From positions 21,122 to 85,121 of the forward strand of contig DAOUBP010000021.1 in assembly GCA_034432655.1 (NCBI GenBank): a DNA stretch of 64,000 nucleotides, in the 5' to 3' direction. The translations under genes were made by a program, and so were the position numbers. The notes under the pieces are model-generated. The model saw only the letters and a list, made by a program, of their open reading frames with translations. It did not search any database and was not told where the DNA came from. This DNA comes from DAOUBP01 sp034432655. Its GTDB lineage: Bacteria; Chloroflexota; Anaerolineae; CG2-30-64-16. Shown piece by piece: positions 34,484-42,389 of this stretch. Positions within the stretch are counted from its first letter, which is position 1, and each line of letters opens with the position of its first letter.

Positions 34484-34683
34484 CGCGGGCTATCCTCGGA
34501 ACAGTCTATGATGTTGCGGGCGACAGGTAGGAATGAAGACTTAGTATCAGTAGATCACAGTTTGGCTCACGCAGAGCCGCCAAGAGCGCAAAGAGTCCCT
34601 GTTTTTCCCTGGCGTCTTGGCGTCTTTGCGTGAGATTCGTGATCTACCGAGTATCTGCGTCCATCTGCGCTCGTCCGCGTCCC

Positions 34684-35961
34684 TCAGCCACGCAATACGT
34701 CGCGCGCAAACGTCACCACTGCGGCTTCTACCTGCGGCCAGGCCGGGTTCTCCGGCAACGTCAGGTCGTGCTCCGCCTCTACTTCCACATACCGGGCGCC
34801 GTTGGGCAGCCGGCGCAGCAGCCGGCGCGTCTGGGGCGTTCGCACCACGCTGTCCCGCGTGCCCTGCACCACCAGCGTCGGCGCAGTGACCTGCGGCAGC
34901 GCGGCCCACATGCGCCGGGAGAGCGTGCGCACCTGGTCAATCAGGCCCAGCGGCACGCGAAAGTCACGGATCGCCGTTTGCGTGGCCGGGTCGTCCAGGT
35001 TCAGGCCGGGCATGAATTTGGCGATGCCCTCGCGCAGCTTCGGGTCGCCGAAATCGGCCTTGCGCAGCGGCCGGAAGCCGATGGGCAGGAAGGGCCGCAC
35101 GAAGAACTCGACGACCCGCGTCCACGGCTGCTCGGCCCACCAGAACGGCGCGAGGACGATCAGGCCGTCCGGCCGGATCTTCCCGGCCAGCGCCAGCGCC
35201 AACGTCGCGCCCATGGAATAGCCCACCAGCAGCAACGGCCGATGGCCTGCATCCCGTAGTCGCTGCGCGGCCGCGGCCACGGCGTCCAACCACTCGGTAG
35301 ACTGCCGCGCCGTCAAGGTGGCGATGTCCGCGCCGAAGCCGGGCAACAGGAGCGCCTCGACCGTCCAGCCCTCCCGATGGAGCGCCTCGCCCAGGCCGCG
35401 CATCTCGGCCGGGGTGCCGCCGAAGCCGTGCACCAGCAGCGCGGCCGGCGCGACGTTGTTCGCGCCCGGATTCCCCTCCAGACGAAACGCAGCGTGTTCC
35501 GGCCCGGAAAAGATATCCATGGCCGGCAGCGCCGCCTCTTTGCGCGGCACAGCCACCGCATGGAGCAGGTCGAAGAAGAACAGGAAGCCGCCCTGGACGA
35601 TGATGCCCCAGCCGTTGCCGCCCGCAAACGGGTTTTGCGCGGCCATAGTATACACCAGAGCAAGCCCGCCGGCCACATAGAGCACGTCCAGCCCGGTGTT
35701 GATCCACAGCAGCCGGCGCAGGTTGCGCGCCTCGCGGGCCAACGCCTCCGGCCCGTGCGGCCCCTTGGCCCGGCGTCTGGCCGCCGCGCGCTGCCCGAAG
35801 AGCGCGATGGCCGCGTCAATGGCGCCCCAGACCACCGCCTGCAGGCCGAACCCGCGCCAGAACGGCTCGCCGAACGCCAGCAGGCCGATCCCGGCCGCGA
35901 TGCTCAGCGCCGACCACAGCAGCAGCCGGCGGGAGAGGGTGTCTTGAAAGTCCCAGATCAT
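34684..35961 (-). CDS. Alpha/beta hydrolase with N-terminal membrane domain
   Basis: A 425-residue two-part protein. Residues about 1-145 hold four hydrophobic helices (LLLWSALSIAAGIGLLAFG, WGIIVQGGFLFFFDLLHAV). Residues about 165-425 form an alpha/beta hydrolase with LLVHGFGGTPAEM, nucleophile in GYSMGA, acid in QGTRDSVV and base in AEHDLTLP, like monoglyceride lipase/carboxylesterase types. A membrane lipid or carotenoid ester is a plausible substrate, but nothing proves it. Confidence 0.85.
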   Translation of the reverse strand: MIWDFQDTLSRRLLLWSALSIAAGIGLLAFGEPFWRGFGLQAVVWGAIDAAIALFGQRAAARRRAKGPHGPEALAREARNLRRLLWINTGLDVLYVAGGLALVYTMAAQNPFAGGNGWGIIVQGGFLFFFDLLHAVAVPRKEAALPAMDIFSGPEHAAFRLEGNPGANNVAPAALLVHGFGGTPAEMRGLGEALHREGWTVEALLLPGFGADIATLTARQSTEWLDAVAAAAQRLRDAGHRPLLLVGYSMGATLALALAGKIRPDGLIVLAPFWWAEQPWTRVVEFFVRPFLPIGFRPLRKADFGDPKLREGIAKFMPGLNLDDPATQTAIRDFRVPLGLIDQVRTLSRRMWAALPQVTAPTLVVQGTRDSVVRTPQTRRLLRRLPNGARYVEVEAEHDLTLPENPAWPQVEAAVVTFARDVLRG

Positions 35962-36068
35962 GGCGAATCACCCGACGAGTTGCGGAGCCTGCATCCTCAG
36001 ATGCAGGCATGGCTTGAAAACGAAGCCGTTTCGCATCTGAGGATGCTCCACTCCGCCCGATTCCGGGT

Positions 36069-37124
36069 TTATGTGCCCGGCACACACTGCGGCCCCTCCG
36101 GCGTGTCGCGCACCTGCCAGCCAAGCGCTGCGATGCGGGCGCGCAGGGCATCGGCCGCGGCCCAGTCGCGGCGTCGGCGCGCGGCCTCGCGCTCGGCGAC
36201 CAGCGCCAGGACCTCCGCGGGCGGCGACGGCGCGTGCTCGTCGAGCTCGTGCGCGGCCAGCGCCTCGGCCCAGACCTCCGGCGAGAGGCCGGCGTCGGGC
36301 TGGGGCCAGGCGAACGGGCCGAGCTCGGCCAGGGAGAAGCGTTCGCCGGCCGGCAGGCGCCGCTCGCCCTCTGCCTGCAACACGGTCACATCGCCGGCGC
36401 CCATCACCTGGGCGGTCCCGTCGGCCAGGTCAATCGCCAGCGCAGTATGCTCGTCAATGCCGACCACGGTGGCATCCGGGGGCAGCATGGCCCGCAGTAG
36501 CTCGAAGCGCGCCGCGCCCATGAAACAGCGGCTGGTGTCCAGCTCCGCGCCGCCCTCGGCGTTGTTCCAGTGGGGCACGAAGACCAGCTTGAGGCCGTAG
36601 GGGCCGAACAGGTCGAGGCCGGGCTGCCAGCCCAGATCGTGCCCGGCCTTGTAGATCTCGTAGACGGGCAGGGCGTACACGCTGACGGCGACCACGGCCG
36701 CGCTGGCCAGCGCCAGCGTGGCGCCGATCCGCTGCCGTGCGATCATCCGCTGCCACGCCAGGCTATCTCGCAGTTGCCGCACGGCATACGTGGGGCTCCC
36801 CGGCCCCATGAAGAGCAGGTCGGCGCGTAGCAAAGGCTCGGTGAGCGCCGGGTCGTCCGGGCTGAACGGCGTGCCGCGGCGCCGCGCCGGGATCACGGCC
36901 ACCTGCGGCCGGTAGTTCTGCAGCCGGACGGCCAGGAAATCGGCCACGCGGCCGGCTACCCGGTCGGAGTTGAGCTCGAACCCGGCCGGCGTCTCCAGCA
37001 CGGCCACGCGCAGCGGCGTCGGCAGCACCCTGGCCAGGCTCTCGAAGACGCGGCCGCCGGCCAGCGATGTCTCGCCGGAACCGAGCAGCGCGATGCGCCC
37101 GGGCGCGTGTCCCGCGATGTGCAT
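36069..37124 (-). CDS. Peptidase S51/class I GAT-like protein with CysRS-like C-terminal tail
   Basis: A 351-residue protein. The N-terminal part (about 8-240) resembles the cyanophycinase/S51 dipeptidase fold (IALLGSGETS, LLFMGPGSPTYAVRQLRDS, LASAAVVAVS at the expected nucleophile-elbow serine, VGIDEHTALAID). The last 45 residues (LVAEREAARRRRDWAAADAL, then ALGWQVRDTPEGPQ) look like the C-terminal anticodon-stem-binding extension of cysteinyl-tRNA synthetase. Function unknown; the fusion is notable. Confidence 0.75.
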   Translation of the reverse strand: MHIAGHAPGRIALLGSGETSLAGGRVFESLARVLPTPLRVAVLETPAGFELNSDRVAGRVADFLAVRLQNYRPQVAVIPARRRGTPFSPDDPALTEPLLRADLLFMGPGSPTYAVRQLRDSLAWQRMIARQRIGATLALASAAVVAVSVYALPVYEIYKAGHDLGWQPGLDLFGPYGLKLVFVPHWNNAEGGAELDTSRCFMGAARFELLRAMLPPDATVVGIDEHTALAIDLADGTAQVMGAGDVTVLQAEGERRLPAGERFSLAELGPFAWPQPDAGLSPEVWAEALAAHELDEHAPSPPAEVLALVAEREAARRRRDWAAADALRARIAALGWQVRDTPEGPQCVPGT

Positions 37125-37201
37125 CGGTTACCTGTCCTTCGAGCGGTATGATGCGAGTAGGGGACGCGGACGAGCGCGGATGAACGCAAGTAATTGCACT
37201 T

Positions 37202-38245
37202 TCATTGCTGCTCGCGTCCTTTCAATTTGGGCATCAGTTTCTGAATCTCGGCGATAGGGCCGACAATCTCCAGGCCGGCATGGCGGCCGGTCCCTTCAAA
37301 GATCACCTGCTGGCGGCCGCCCCCAACCGCCAGCAACCGTACGTCCAGCCGGGCGGTCAGGCTCTCCAACACGCGCTGCAGCATGGCGCTGCGCTCAGGC
37401 GAATGGAGCAGACCGCCCTCGGACCGCCACGCGTCCACCTCCAGCCGGTGTTGCGCGCCCGTCGGCCCGGCACGGCCAACCATGTGCCAGGTGACATGCG
37501 TGTCGGTCAGGTCCAGGCGCTCGATAGCTGCGCCGGAATAGGTGGCAAAGCGGTAAAGCTGCCCCTTGTGGCGCAGCCCGACGATGAAGCCGGGGAACGC
37601 GCCCCGCAGCCACGGGATGATCGCCACCGACGCGGTCAACGATGTGCCCGGCGCGTCTGGCCCGAAGTGGTTGCTCTGCATCCAGATCCAGGCTTTGGGG
37701 AACGCCTGGCCCCAATCCTTCTCAATATAGCCGCGACCGCCCGTGAAATCAAGAGACGAGCCATCCACGGTGAGTTGGCCTGCGATACCGTGATCGAAGC
37801 TCAACACGCCATGATAGCATTCCATGAACGGGACGTAGGCGTACCAGCCCATGATACCCGGCGACGCCAGCGTGACCGGCCAGGGGGTCAGGCCGGCGAA
37901 GCGCAGCTCGCCCCGCATCTGGCCTTCGGGTCGGTCAATATCCAGCGTGACCGCGTCGGCCCGGAAGCGGTTCGGCCCGATGCAGATGTCGAATCGGTCG
38001 CGGGCGGCCTGGAACGCCTCGAACGGGTAGCGATGAAATGCGGTCCGGCCCGTGACGCCATCCAGCGTCTGCACGAACGCGTGCGAGGCGTCCGGCCCGT
38101 CTCCGATAAAGACGCCAGGGATGACCGCGTAGCGGTGCGTCTCCGCGGCGTCTACCAGCTTGAAGTACCAGCCCTCAAAGAAGGGCGTTTTCGCACCGTG
38201 ACCGTGGTAGAGCGCCGGGTTGCGGAGGGTGCGCAGGTCGAGCAT
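37202..38245 (-). CDS. Tocopherol cyclase family protein
   Basis: A 347-residue protein with the tocopherol-cyclase-family opening KTPFFEGWYFKLVD, an internal GYIEKDWGQAFPKAWIWMQSNHF motif and RHKGQLYRFATYSG. The family is a beta-barrel-like fold; plant and cyanobacterial members cyclise tocopherol precursors, but many bacterial members are of unknown role. In this carotenoid/isoprenoid-rich region an isoprenoid substrate is plausible. It lies 3 bp downstream of the secreted protein gene at 38249-38905. Confidence 0.8.
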   Translation of the reverse strand: MLDLRTLRNPALYHGHGAKTPFFEGWYFKLVDAAETHRYAVIPGVFIGDGPDASHAFVQTLDGVTGRTAFHRYPFEAFQAARDRFDICIGPNRFRADAVTLDIDRPEGQMRGELRFAGLTPWPVTLASPGIMGWYAYVPFMECYHGVLSFDHGIAGQLTVDGSSLDFTGGRGYIEKDWGQAFPKAWIWMQSNHFGPDAPGTSLTASVAIIPWLRGAFPGFIVGLRHKGQLYRFATYSGAAIERLDLTDTHVTWHMVGRAGPTGAQHRLEVDAWRSEGGLLHSPERSAMLQRVLESLTARLDVRLLAVGGGRQQVIFEGTGRHAGLEIVGPIAEIQKLMPKLKGREQQ

Positions 38246-38248
38246 CGG

Positions 38249-38905
38249 TTAGTACGCGCCGCAGGTGCGAGCAGGCCTGGCGTCAGGCGTTATAGACGGT
38301 TGCGCTGCGGGTGGCGGCGCCGGCGTCCAGTAGTCGCGCAGCTTGCTGCGGAACGCCGGATCGCCGCCCGGCCGTTCTTTATCGCCGATCACAAAGACAT
38401 AGCGGCCGACCTCGCCCTCGCTGTGCCACACGGCGACCAGGTACCGGCCATCGGCGGGCAGAGTGACCCGCCGCGATTGCCGCTCCCAGTAGGAGGTGCG
38501 GGAAAACGGCTCGTTGAACGTGCTGGCCGGCCCGGTCAGCGCCGGGATCAGCTCCGCCCCCATGCCGGAAGGCCTGCTCACGCGCGGCGGCAGCGCAGCA
38601 TCTCCCAGCCCCGGCCCCAGCAGCGCCATCTCAGGCGCAAAGAGCTCCTGCCCGGCGATCTGCGGGATGGTGATCTCCAGCAGGATGCGCTGGCCTCGCC
38701 GGCCTTCGAACGCGTAGTAGTCCACGTCGTCCCGATCGCTCAGCATGGCATAGACCGCCGTGGAAATGGTCGGGTCTTTGATCTGCCACGGGAGAGCGGC
38801 GGTGATGTCCTCTTCCTCGAAAAACGGCTGATGCGCCAAAACCGGCGCCGCCACAACCAATACGAGCGCCAACGCCAACCCGACCCCAAGCCACCGTCTT
38901 CTCAT
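38249..38905 (-). CDS. Secreted beta-rich protein of unknown function
   Basis: A 218-residue protein with a signal peptide (about 1-24, APVLA-HQ). The body resembles pre-peptidase C-terminal-like sandwich domains (DDVDYYAFEGRRGQRILLEI, PADGRYLVAVW). The C-terminal 30 residues are proline-rich and include one cysteine. It probably forms a transcript with the tocopherol-cyclase-like gene downstream. Confidence 0.72.
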   Translation of the reverse strand: MRRRWLGVGLALALVLVVAAPVLAHQPFFEEEDITAALPWQIKDPTISTAVYAMLSDRDDVDYYAFEGRRGQRILLEITIPQIAGQELFAPEMALLGPGLGDAALPPRVSRPSGMGAELIPALTGPASTFNEPFSRTSYWERQSRRVTLPADGRYLVAVWHSEGEVGRYVFVIGDKERPGGDPAFRSKLRDYWTPAPPPAAQPSITPDARPARTCGAY

Positions 38906-39056
38906 CGCTTCACCTCATCCATCATCCGTCCAAAGTTGCTGGCCGCCGACCGGCGATGCTTTTTCATCTCCCCACAGATTGCACGGATTTCCGACCTCGC
39001 AAGCACTTGTTTCCGTGTCAATCCGAGGAATCCGTGTCAGAAATCGCCCGAACTGC

Positions 39057-39081
39057 AGGGCAACTCCTGCGGAGTTGCCCT
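39057..39081. repeat. GGGCAACTCC palindrome, family of 2822
   Basis: AGGGCAACTCC at 39057-39067 and its complement at 39071-39081 flank a TGC loop, seven bases beyond the end of the SDR gene; it may terminate it. Nothing else is visible in the 38906-39088 spacer. Confidence 0.8.
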
Positions 39082-39088
39082 ACATGGA

Positions 39089-39727
39089 TCATGCAATGTC
39101 CAACGGGCCTTCGTGCTTGCCGTTGATCGCGGCGACGATCTGTTCGGCCACCTGCTCGGCCGGGAGCGCGTTGCCGGGCATCTTGAACGGCACCTTCTGC
39201 CAGAACTTCGTACGCACCGCGCCCGGCCGGACCACGATCACCCGCCGCTTGCGCTCCTCTTTGCGCAGCGCCTCGGCGAACGCCTCCAGCCCGGCCTTGG
39301 CGGCCGCGTACGCGCTCAGCCCGGGCAGGCGCATCCGCTCGCTGACCGCGCCGATGAAGACGAGCACGGCGTCGGCGGCCAGCAACGGCTGGCTGAAGTG
39401 GTAGGTGTGGTACGCGCCGACCAGGTTCGCGTCCAGGATGCGCCGGAAGGTCTGCGGCGACATCCTGGCGGCCGGCTCCGCGGCGATGTCGCCGGCCGCG
39501 TAGACGAACAGGCCGACCTCCCCCGCCTCCTGGCCGATGGAGACGACGGCGCGTTGGACGGCGAAGGGATCGGCTACGTCGGCCGCCGCCGCGTAATCGG
39601 CGACGCCGCCCAGGTCGTCCTCCTGCCGGCCGACGGCGATGATCTGCCAGCCGTCGGCCTTGAGTCTGTTCGCAATGGCGCGGCCGATGTCGCCGGCCGC
39701 GCCCCAAATCAATGCTGTCCTGGTCAT
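39089..39727 (-). CDS. Short-chain dehydrogenase/reductase
   Basis: A 212-residue SDR: cofactor motif ALIWGAAGDIGRAIANRL, NLVGAYHTYHF at the NxxG-equivalent position, catalytic serine region IGAVSER, and YAAAKAG (Tyr/Lys). The open frame begins at 39739, but the ATG at 39727 gives the usual N terminus. It follows the Sec-peroxiredoxin gene by 40 bp on the same strand. Confidence 0.85.
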   Translation of the reverse strand: MTRTALIWGAAGDIGRAIANRLKADGWQIIAVGRQEDDLGGVADYAAAADVADPFAVQRAVVSIGQEAGEVGLFVYAAGDIAAEPAARMSPQTFRRILDANLVGAYHTYHFSQPLLAADAVLVFIGAVSERMRLPGLSAYAAAKAGLEAFAEALRKEERKRRVIVVRPGAVRTKFWQKVPFKMPGNALPAEQVAEQIVAAINGKHEGPLDIA

Positions 39728-39767
39728 CTGCATCTCCACATCACGTGAGCCGGTCTGTCACCGGCTT

Positions 39768-40286
39768 TCACCTCTTGAGCCGGTCGGCCTCAGCCGCCAG
39801 CGGGCCGGCTGCGGCGTTCGCGGCGTTCAGCCGATCGAGCACGGCCAACACATCGCTGTTCTTCGGGGTGTCCATCATGCTGCCCCCGCGATGCTCGTAG
39901 CGCACGACGCCGTCCCGGTCGAGCACCACCAGTGCGGGCATGCGCCCTAGCTTGAGCAGGTTCACCTCCTGCCCGTAGCGGTTGGCGACCTCGTGGCCGG
40001 GGTCCACCAGCATTCGGAACTTCAAGTCCAGGCTCCTGGCGAAGGCCTTTACCTCCGCCGGGCCTTCGGGGTTGACCACCAGGATCTCGGCCTCGCGGGC
40101 CAGGAACTGCTCGTAGTCTTGACGCAACTGCGTCATATGCCTGCGGCAGAACGGTCAGTAGACGCTCCGGTTGAAGACGAGCACCACGTTCTTCTTGCCC
40201 CGGTAGTCCGACAGGCGCACGGTGGCACCGTTGATGTCGGTCAGGGCGAAGTCGGGTGCTGGCTGGTTGCTGAGTCTGGTTGCCAT
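39768..40286 (-). CDS. Probable selenocysteine peroxiredoxin (UxxC), in-frame TGA
   Basis: An AGGAGG at 40292-40297 precedes an ATG at 40286 that opens a typical peroxiredoxin N terminus (QPAPDFALTDINGATVRLSD, KKNVVLVFNRSVY). Codon 44 is TGA (40157-40155), and the same frame then continues without a break as PFCRRHMTQLRQDYEQF and onward to residue 172 (LVDPGHEVANRYG, MPALVVLDRDGVVRYEHRGG). In cysteine homologues this site reads CPFC, so the TGA replaces the peroxidatic cysteine: U44-P-F-C47. A small hairpin follows the TGA at the right distance. Initiating at 40136, as an automatic caller would, loses the active site. It would reduce peroxides. selA/B/C/D are not in the window, so capacity to insert selenocysteine is unproven. 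Confidence 0.82.
40120..40135 (-). promoter_or_regulatory. Candidate bacterial SECIS hairpin
   Basis: On the mRNA strand, 19 bases after the TGA, TGACGC and GCGTCA pair perfectly around an AGTT loop. Bacterial SECIS elements are short stem-loops within about 16-37 bases of the UGA with a G among the first loop bases; this one satisfies both. Confidence 0.65.
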
Positions 40287-40319
40287 ATGGCCCTCCTGTA
40301 GAATGAGTGACGTCCCTTC

Positions 40320-40399
40320 ACGTGCCAGGCACCTTGGAGGTGCCTGGCACGTATAAGCGTCCCATCACGTGCCAGGCACCATGGAGGTGCCTGGCACGT
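40320..40399. repeat. Two ACGTGCCAGGCACC palindromes in tandem
   Basis: Copy 1 (40320-40352) has 15-bp perfect arms around a TGG loop. Copy 2 (40367-40399) has 14-bp arms around a 5-base loop. They are separated by ATAAGCGTCCCATC and lie between the hydrolase and peroxiredoxin genes, where they could terminate or stabilise part of the transcript. Confidence 0.92.
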
Positions 40400-40407
40400 A
40401 TAAGCGA

Positions 40408-41391
40408 CTATCTGCGAGACACCTTCGCCACAAAGCCCTGCACTGCGGCCACGAACGCCTCCGGGCACTCCTCCTGGGGCACATGGCCGCACGCCGGGAT
40501 CACCACCAGCTCCGCCTGTGGCAGCTCGCGCGCCAGGCGGATGCTCTCCTCGGTCGGCACGATACGGTCGTCGTCGCCGGTGATCACCAGCGCCGGGATG
40601 CGGACCTCCTGCACCCGCCCGGCCAGGCGCAGATCTTTGCTGGCCAGGGTAAGCTCCCACAGCGCCCGATCCCAGTTTTCCACCTGGGTCGCCTTACGGT
40701 AGGCCGCGATGTCCTCCGGCGTGATCTTCGTCGGATCGTGCCAGGCCATGGCCAACAGGCGATCCCCCTGCGCCACCAGGCTGCGGGAGACCAGGGGGCC
40801 GAGACGGCGCAGTTGCGGCGTGCCCAACAGCGGCTTGATCCAGCCCGGCGCGCCGCCGCCCGTGTAGATCGCCGCATCCACGAACACCAGGGCCTGGACG
40901 CGCTCAGGATACCGCAGATAGGTGTGCATGGCCACCGTGCCGCCGGCCGAATTGCCGACCAGGATCGCCTGCTCGAAGCCCAGCGCCCGGATCAGCGCGA
41001 CGACCTGATCGGCCTGGGCGTCGGGGCTGTAAGGATTCGGTCCGGGCCAGGCGCGGAGCGCCTCGTCCAGCGGCCGTTCGGTCAGGCCGAAGCCAGGGCG
41101 ATCATACGCCACCACGGTGCCAAGCCCGGCCAGGGGCGCCATCACCTTGCGCCAGGAGGTGGTGTTGGCGCCGAAGCCGTGCAGCAGCAGGATGAGCGGG
41201 TCGCCGCTTCCCACCCGTTTGTAGTGGATGCGCAAGCCGTTGACCTCGACGAAGCGGCTGTCAGGGTCGGCCAGCGCCTCCGGTGGCTGCAGCCCCTCCA
41301 GGGGCCGGACGGGCACCAGGAACGGGCCGACCAGCGCGGCCAGGACGATGATCACGACGGTGCCCAACAAGATGCGCCCTATAATTCGCAT
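40408..41391 (-). CDS. Membrane-anchored alpha/beta hydrolase behind CarH-like promoter
   Basis: A 327-residue alpha/beta hydrolase with an N-terminal membrane helix (about 5-27), HGFGANTTSW oxyanion region, nucleophile in GNSAGG, acid in TGDDDRIVP and base in PACGHVPQEE, like epoxide hydrolase/esterase members. The ATG at 41391 follows CGGAG at a proper distance; the GTG at 41400 does not. Its promoter carries the same 11-bp repeat array as two carotenoid operons, so it may belong to the same light/B12 regulon. It probably leads a transcript with the Sec-peroxiredoxin and SDR genes. Confidence 0.85.
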   Translation of the reverse strand: MRIIGRILLGTVVIIVLAALVGPFLVPVRPLEGLQPPEALADPDSRFVEVNGLRIHYKRVGSGDPLILLLHGFGANTTSWRKVMAPLAGLGTVVAYDRPGFGLTERPLDEALRAWPGPNPYSPDAQADQVVALIRALGFEQAILVGNSAGGTVAMHTYLRYPERVQALVFVDAAIYTGGGAPGWIKPLLGTPQLRRLGPLVSRSLVAQGDRLLAMAWHDPTKITPEDIAAYRKATQVENWDRALWELTLASKDLRLAGRVQEVRIPALVITGDDDRIVPTEESIRLARELPQAELVVIPACGHVPQEECPEAFVAAVQGFVAKVSRR

Positions 41392-41460
41392 GATGTGCAC
41401 TCCGAGTGTATTGCGTATTGCGCACGCACTGCCTGTGCGATCGCTTCAGCGGTAATATGG

Positions 41461-41510
41461 TTTATACCACAATGCAGAAAGTTTGTCAAAACTATGCATA
41501 GGCTTTTGTG
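41461..41510 (-). promoter_or_regulatory. CarH-type promoter/operator of hydrolase gene
   Basis: On the minus strand TTGACA (41489-41484) and TATAAA (41466-41461) are 17 bp apart. Four 11-mers begin at 41510, 41499, 41488 and 41477 with cores CAA, GCA, ACA and GCA; the third, TGACAAACTTT, includes the -35. Register and spacing equal those at 44177 and 57374. Confidence 0.7.
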
Positions 41511-41616
41511 CAGAAAAAAGCCCGCTTCGCGTTACGAAGCGGGCTGGTGCGAGGCACTTCCGTTCACCTGACAAGCCGATTGATCACCTGGTAAGTTTTC
41601 TGCGTGAAATCATCCG

Positions 41617-42252
41617 TTATCCCGCCCGATACGCAGCCTCTGCCTCTTTGACCCGGCGCAGCCCCACCGACTCGACGGTCGGCGGGAACTCCACCTTGTC
41701 GTACAGGTCAGCCAGGCGCAACTCGCAGCCGATGGACTCGATCTGCACGACCGCCTCCAGGCCTGTAAAGGTGGTCAGCAGCCAGCGGTCATCCGCCTGC
41801 CGGGTATACAGCTCGACCACGGCCCGGTCCTGTGCCACCAGCAGGTAGTCGGCAAGGGAGGGCAGGCTGCGATACGCCTCGAACTTGGCCCCCCGATCGT
41901 ACGCCTCGGTGGATGGGGAAAGCACCTCGATCAGCACAGTGGGGTTGAGCAGGGTATCGCGCTCGCTATCTTCGAACTCCGGCCGGCCGCAGACCACCAC
42001 GACGTCAGGGTAGGTATAGGCCGCATGCGCCGCCGCCTTGACGCGCATGTCGCCAGGGTAGACCTCACAGGGTCGCTTTTTTAGCTGCCCTACCAGGCTG
42101 AAGGTCAAATTGGCCACGATCAGGCCGTGTGCGCGGCTGGTCCCGGCCAGCGCGTAGACCTCGCCGTTCCAATAGTCGCTCTTCGTCTCGGACTGTCGTT
42201 CCAACGCCAGATATTCGGCGGGAGTGAGCATGGGTTTGCGCTGCGGCAACAT
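41617..42252 (-). CDS. Uma2-family (DUF820) putative endonuclease
   Basis: A 211-residue protein of the Uma2 family with a PD-(D/E)xK nuclease fold: MLTPAEYLALERQSETKSDYWNGEVY, YTYPDVVVVC (Asp of the active site) and TVLIEVLSPSTEAYDRG (Glu and downstream). Biological role unknown; the family is expanded in cyanobacteria and Chloroflexota. The ATG at 42252 has GGAGG ten bases upstream; longer frames upstream are not supported. Confidence 0.85.
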   Translation of the reverse strand: MLPQRKPMLTPAEYLALERQSETKSDYWNGEVYALAGTSRAHGLIVANLTFSLVGQLKKRPCEVYPGDMRVKAAAHAAYTYPDVVVVCGRPEFEDSERDTLLNPTVLIEVLSPSTEAYDRGAKFEAYRSLPSLADYLLVAQDRAVVELYTRQADDRWLLTTFTGLEAVVQIESIGCELRLADLYDKVEFPPTVESVGLRRVKEAEAAYRAG

Positions 42253-42283
42253 AGTTTCATACCCTCCGTGCGCTGTCCGTACT

Positions 42284-42312
42284 GTCGGGCAACGCCTGCG
42301 GCGTTGCCTGAC
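42284..42312. repeat. GGGCAACGCC palindrome, third copy of the family
   Basis: GGCAACGC (42288-42295) pairs with 42301-42308 around CTGCG, extended by GTC/GAC outside. It lies in the 137-bp spacer upstream of the Uma2 gene. Confidence 0.8.
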
Positions 42313-42389
42313 ACCTGTGCCCGAACTCAGTTCCCCTGTTCGATCCTCAGGGCTTGTGATCGGATTATACAAGGTGGATGCAGGACAAG

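Noticed and set aside
37205..39748. An 847-codon plus-strand open frame
   Set aside because: Antisense shadow of three well-supported minus-strand genes; composition is His/Arg/Gln-rich without domains.
39768..40136. N-terminally truncated peroxiredoxin pseudogene
   Set aside because: The missing N terminus is present upstream in the same frame with a ribosome-binding site; only a TGA at the active-site codon intervenes, with a hairpin behind it.
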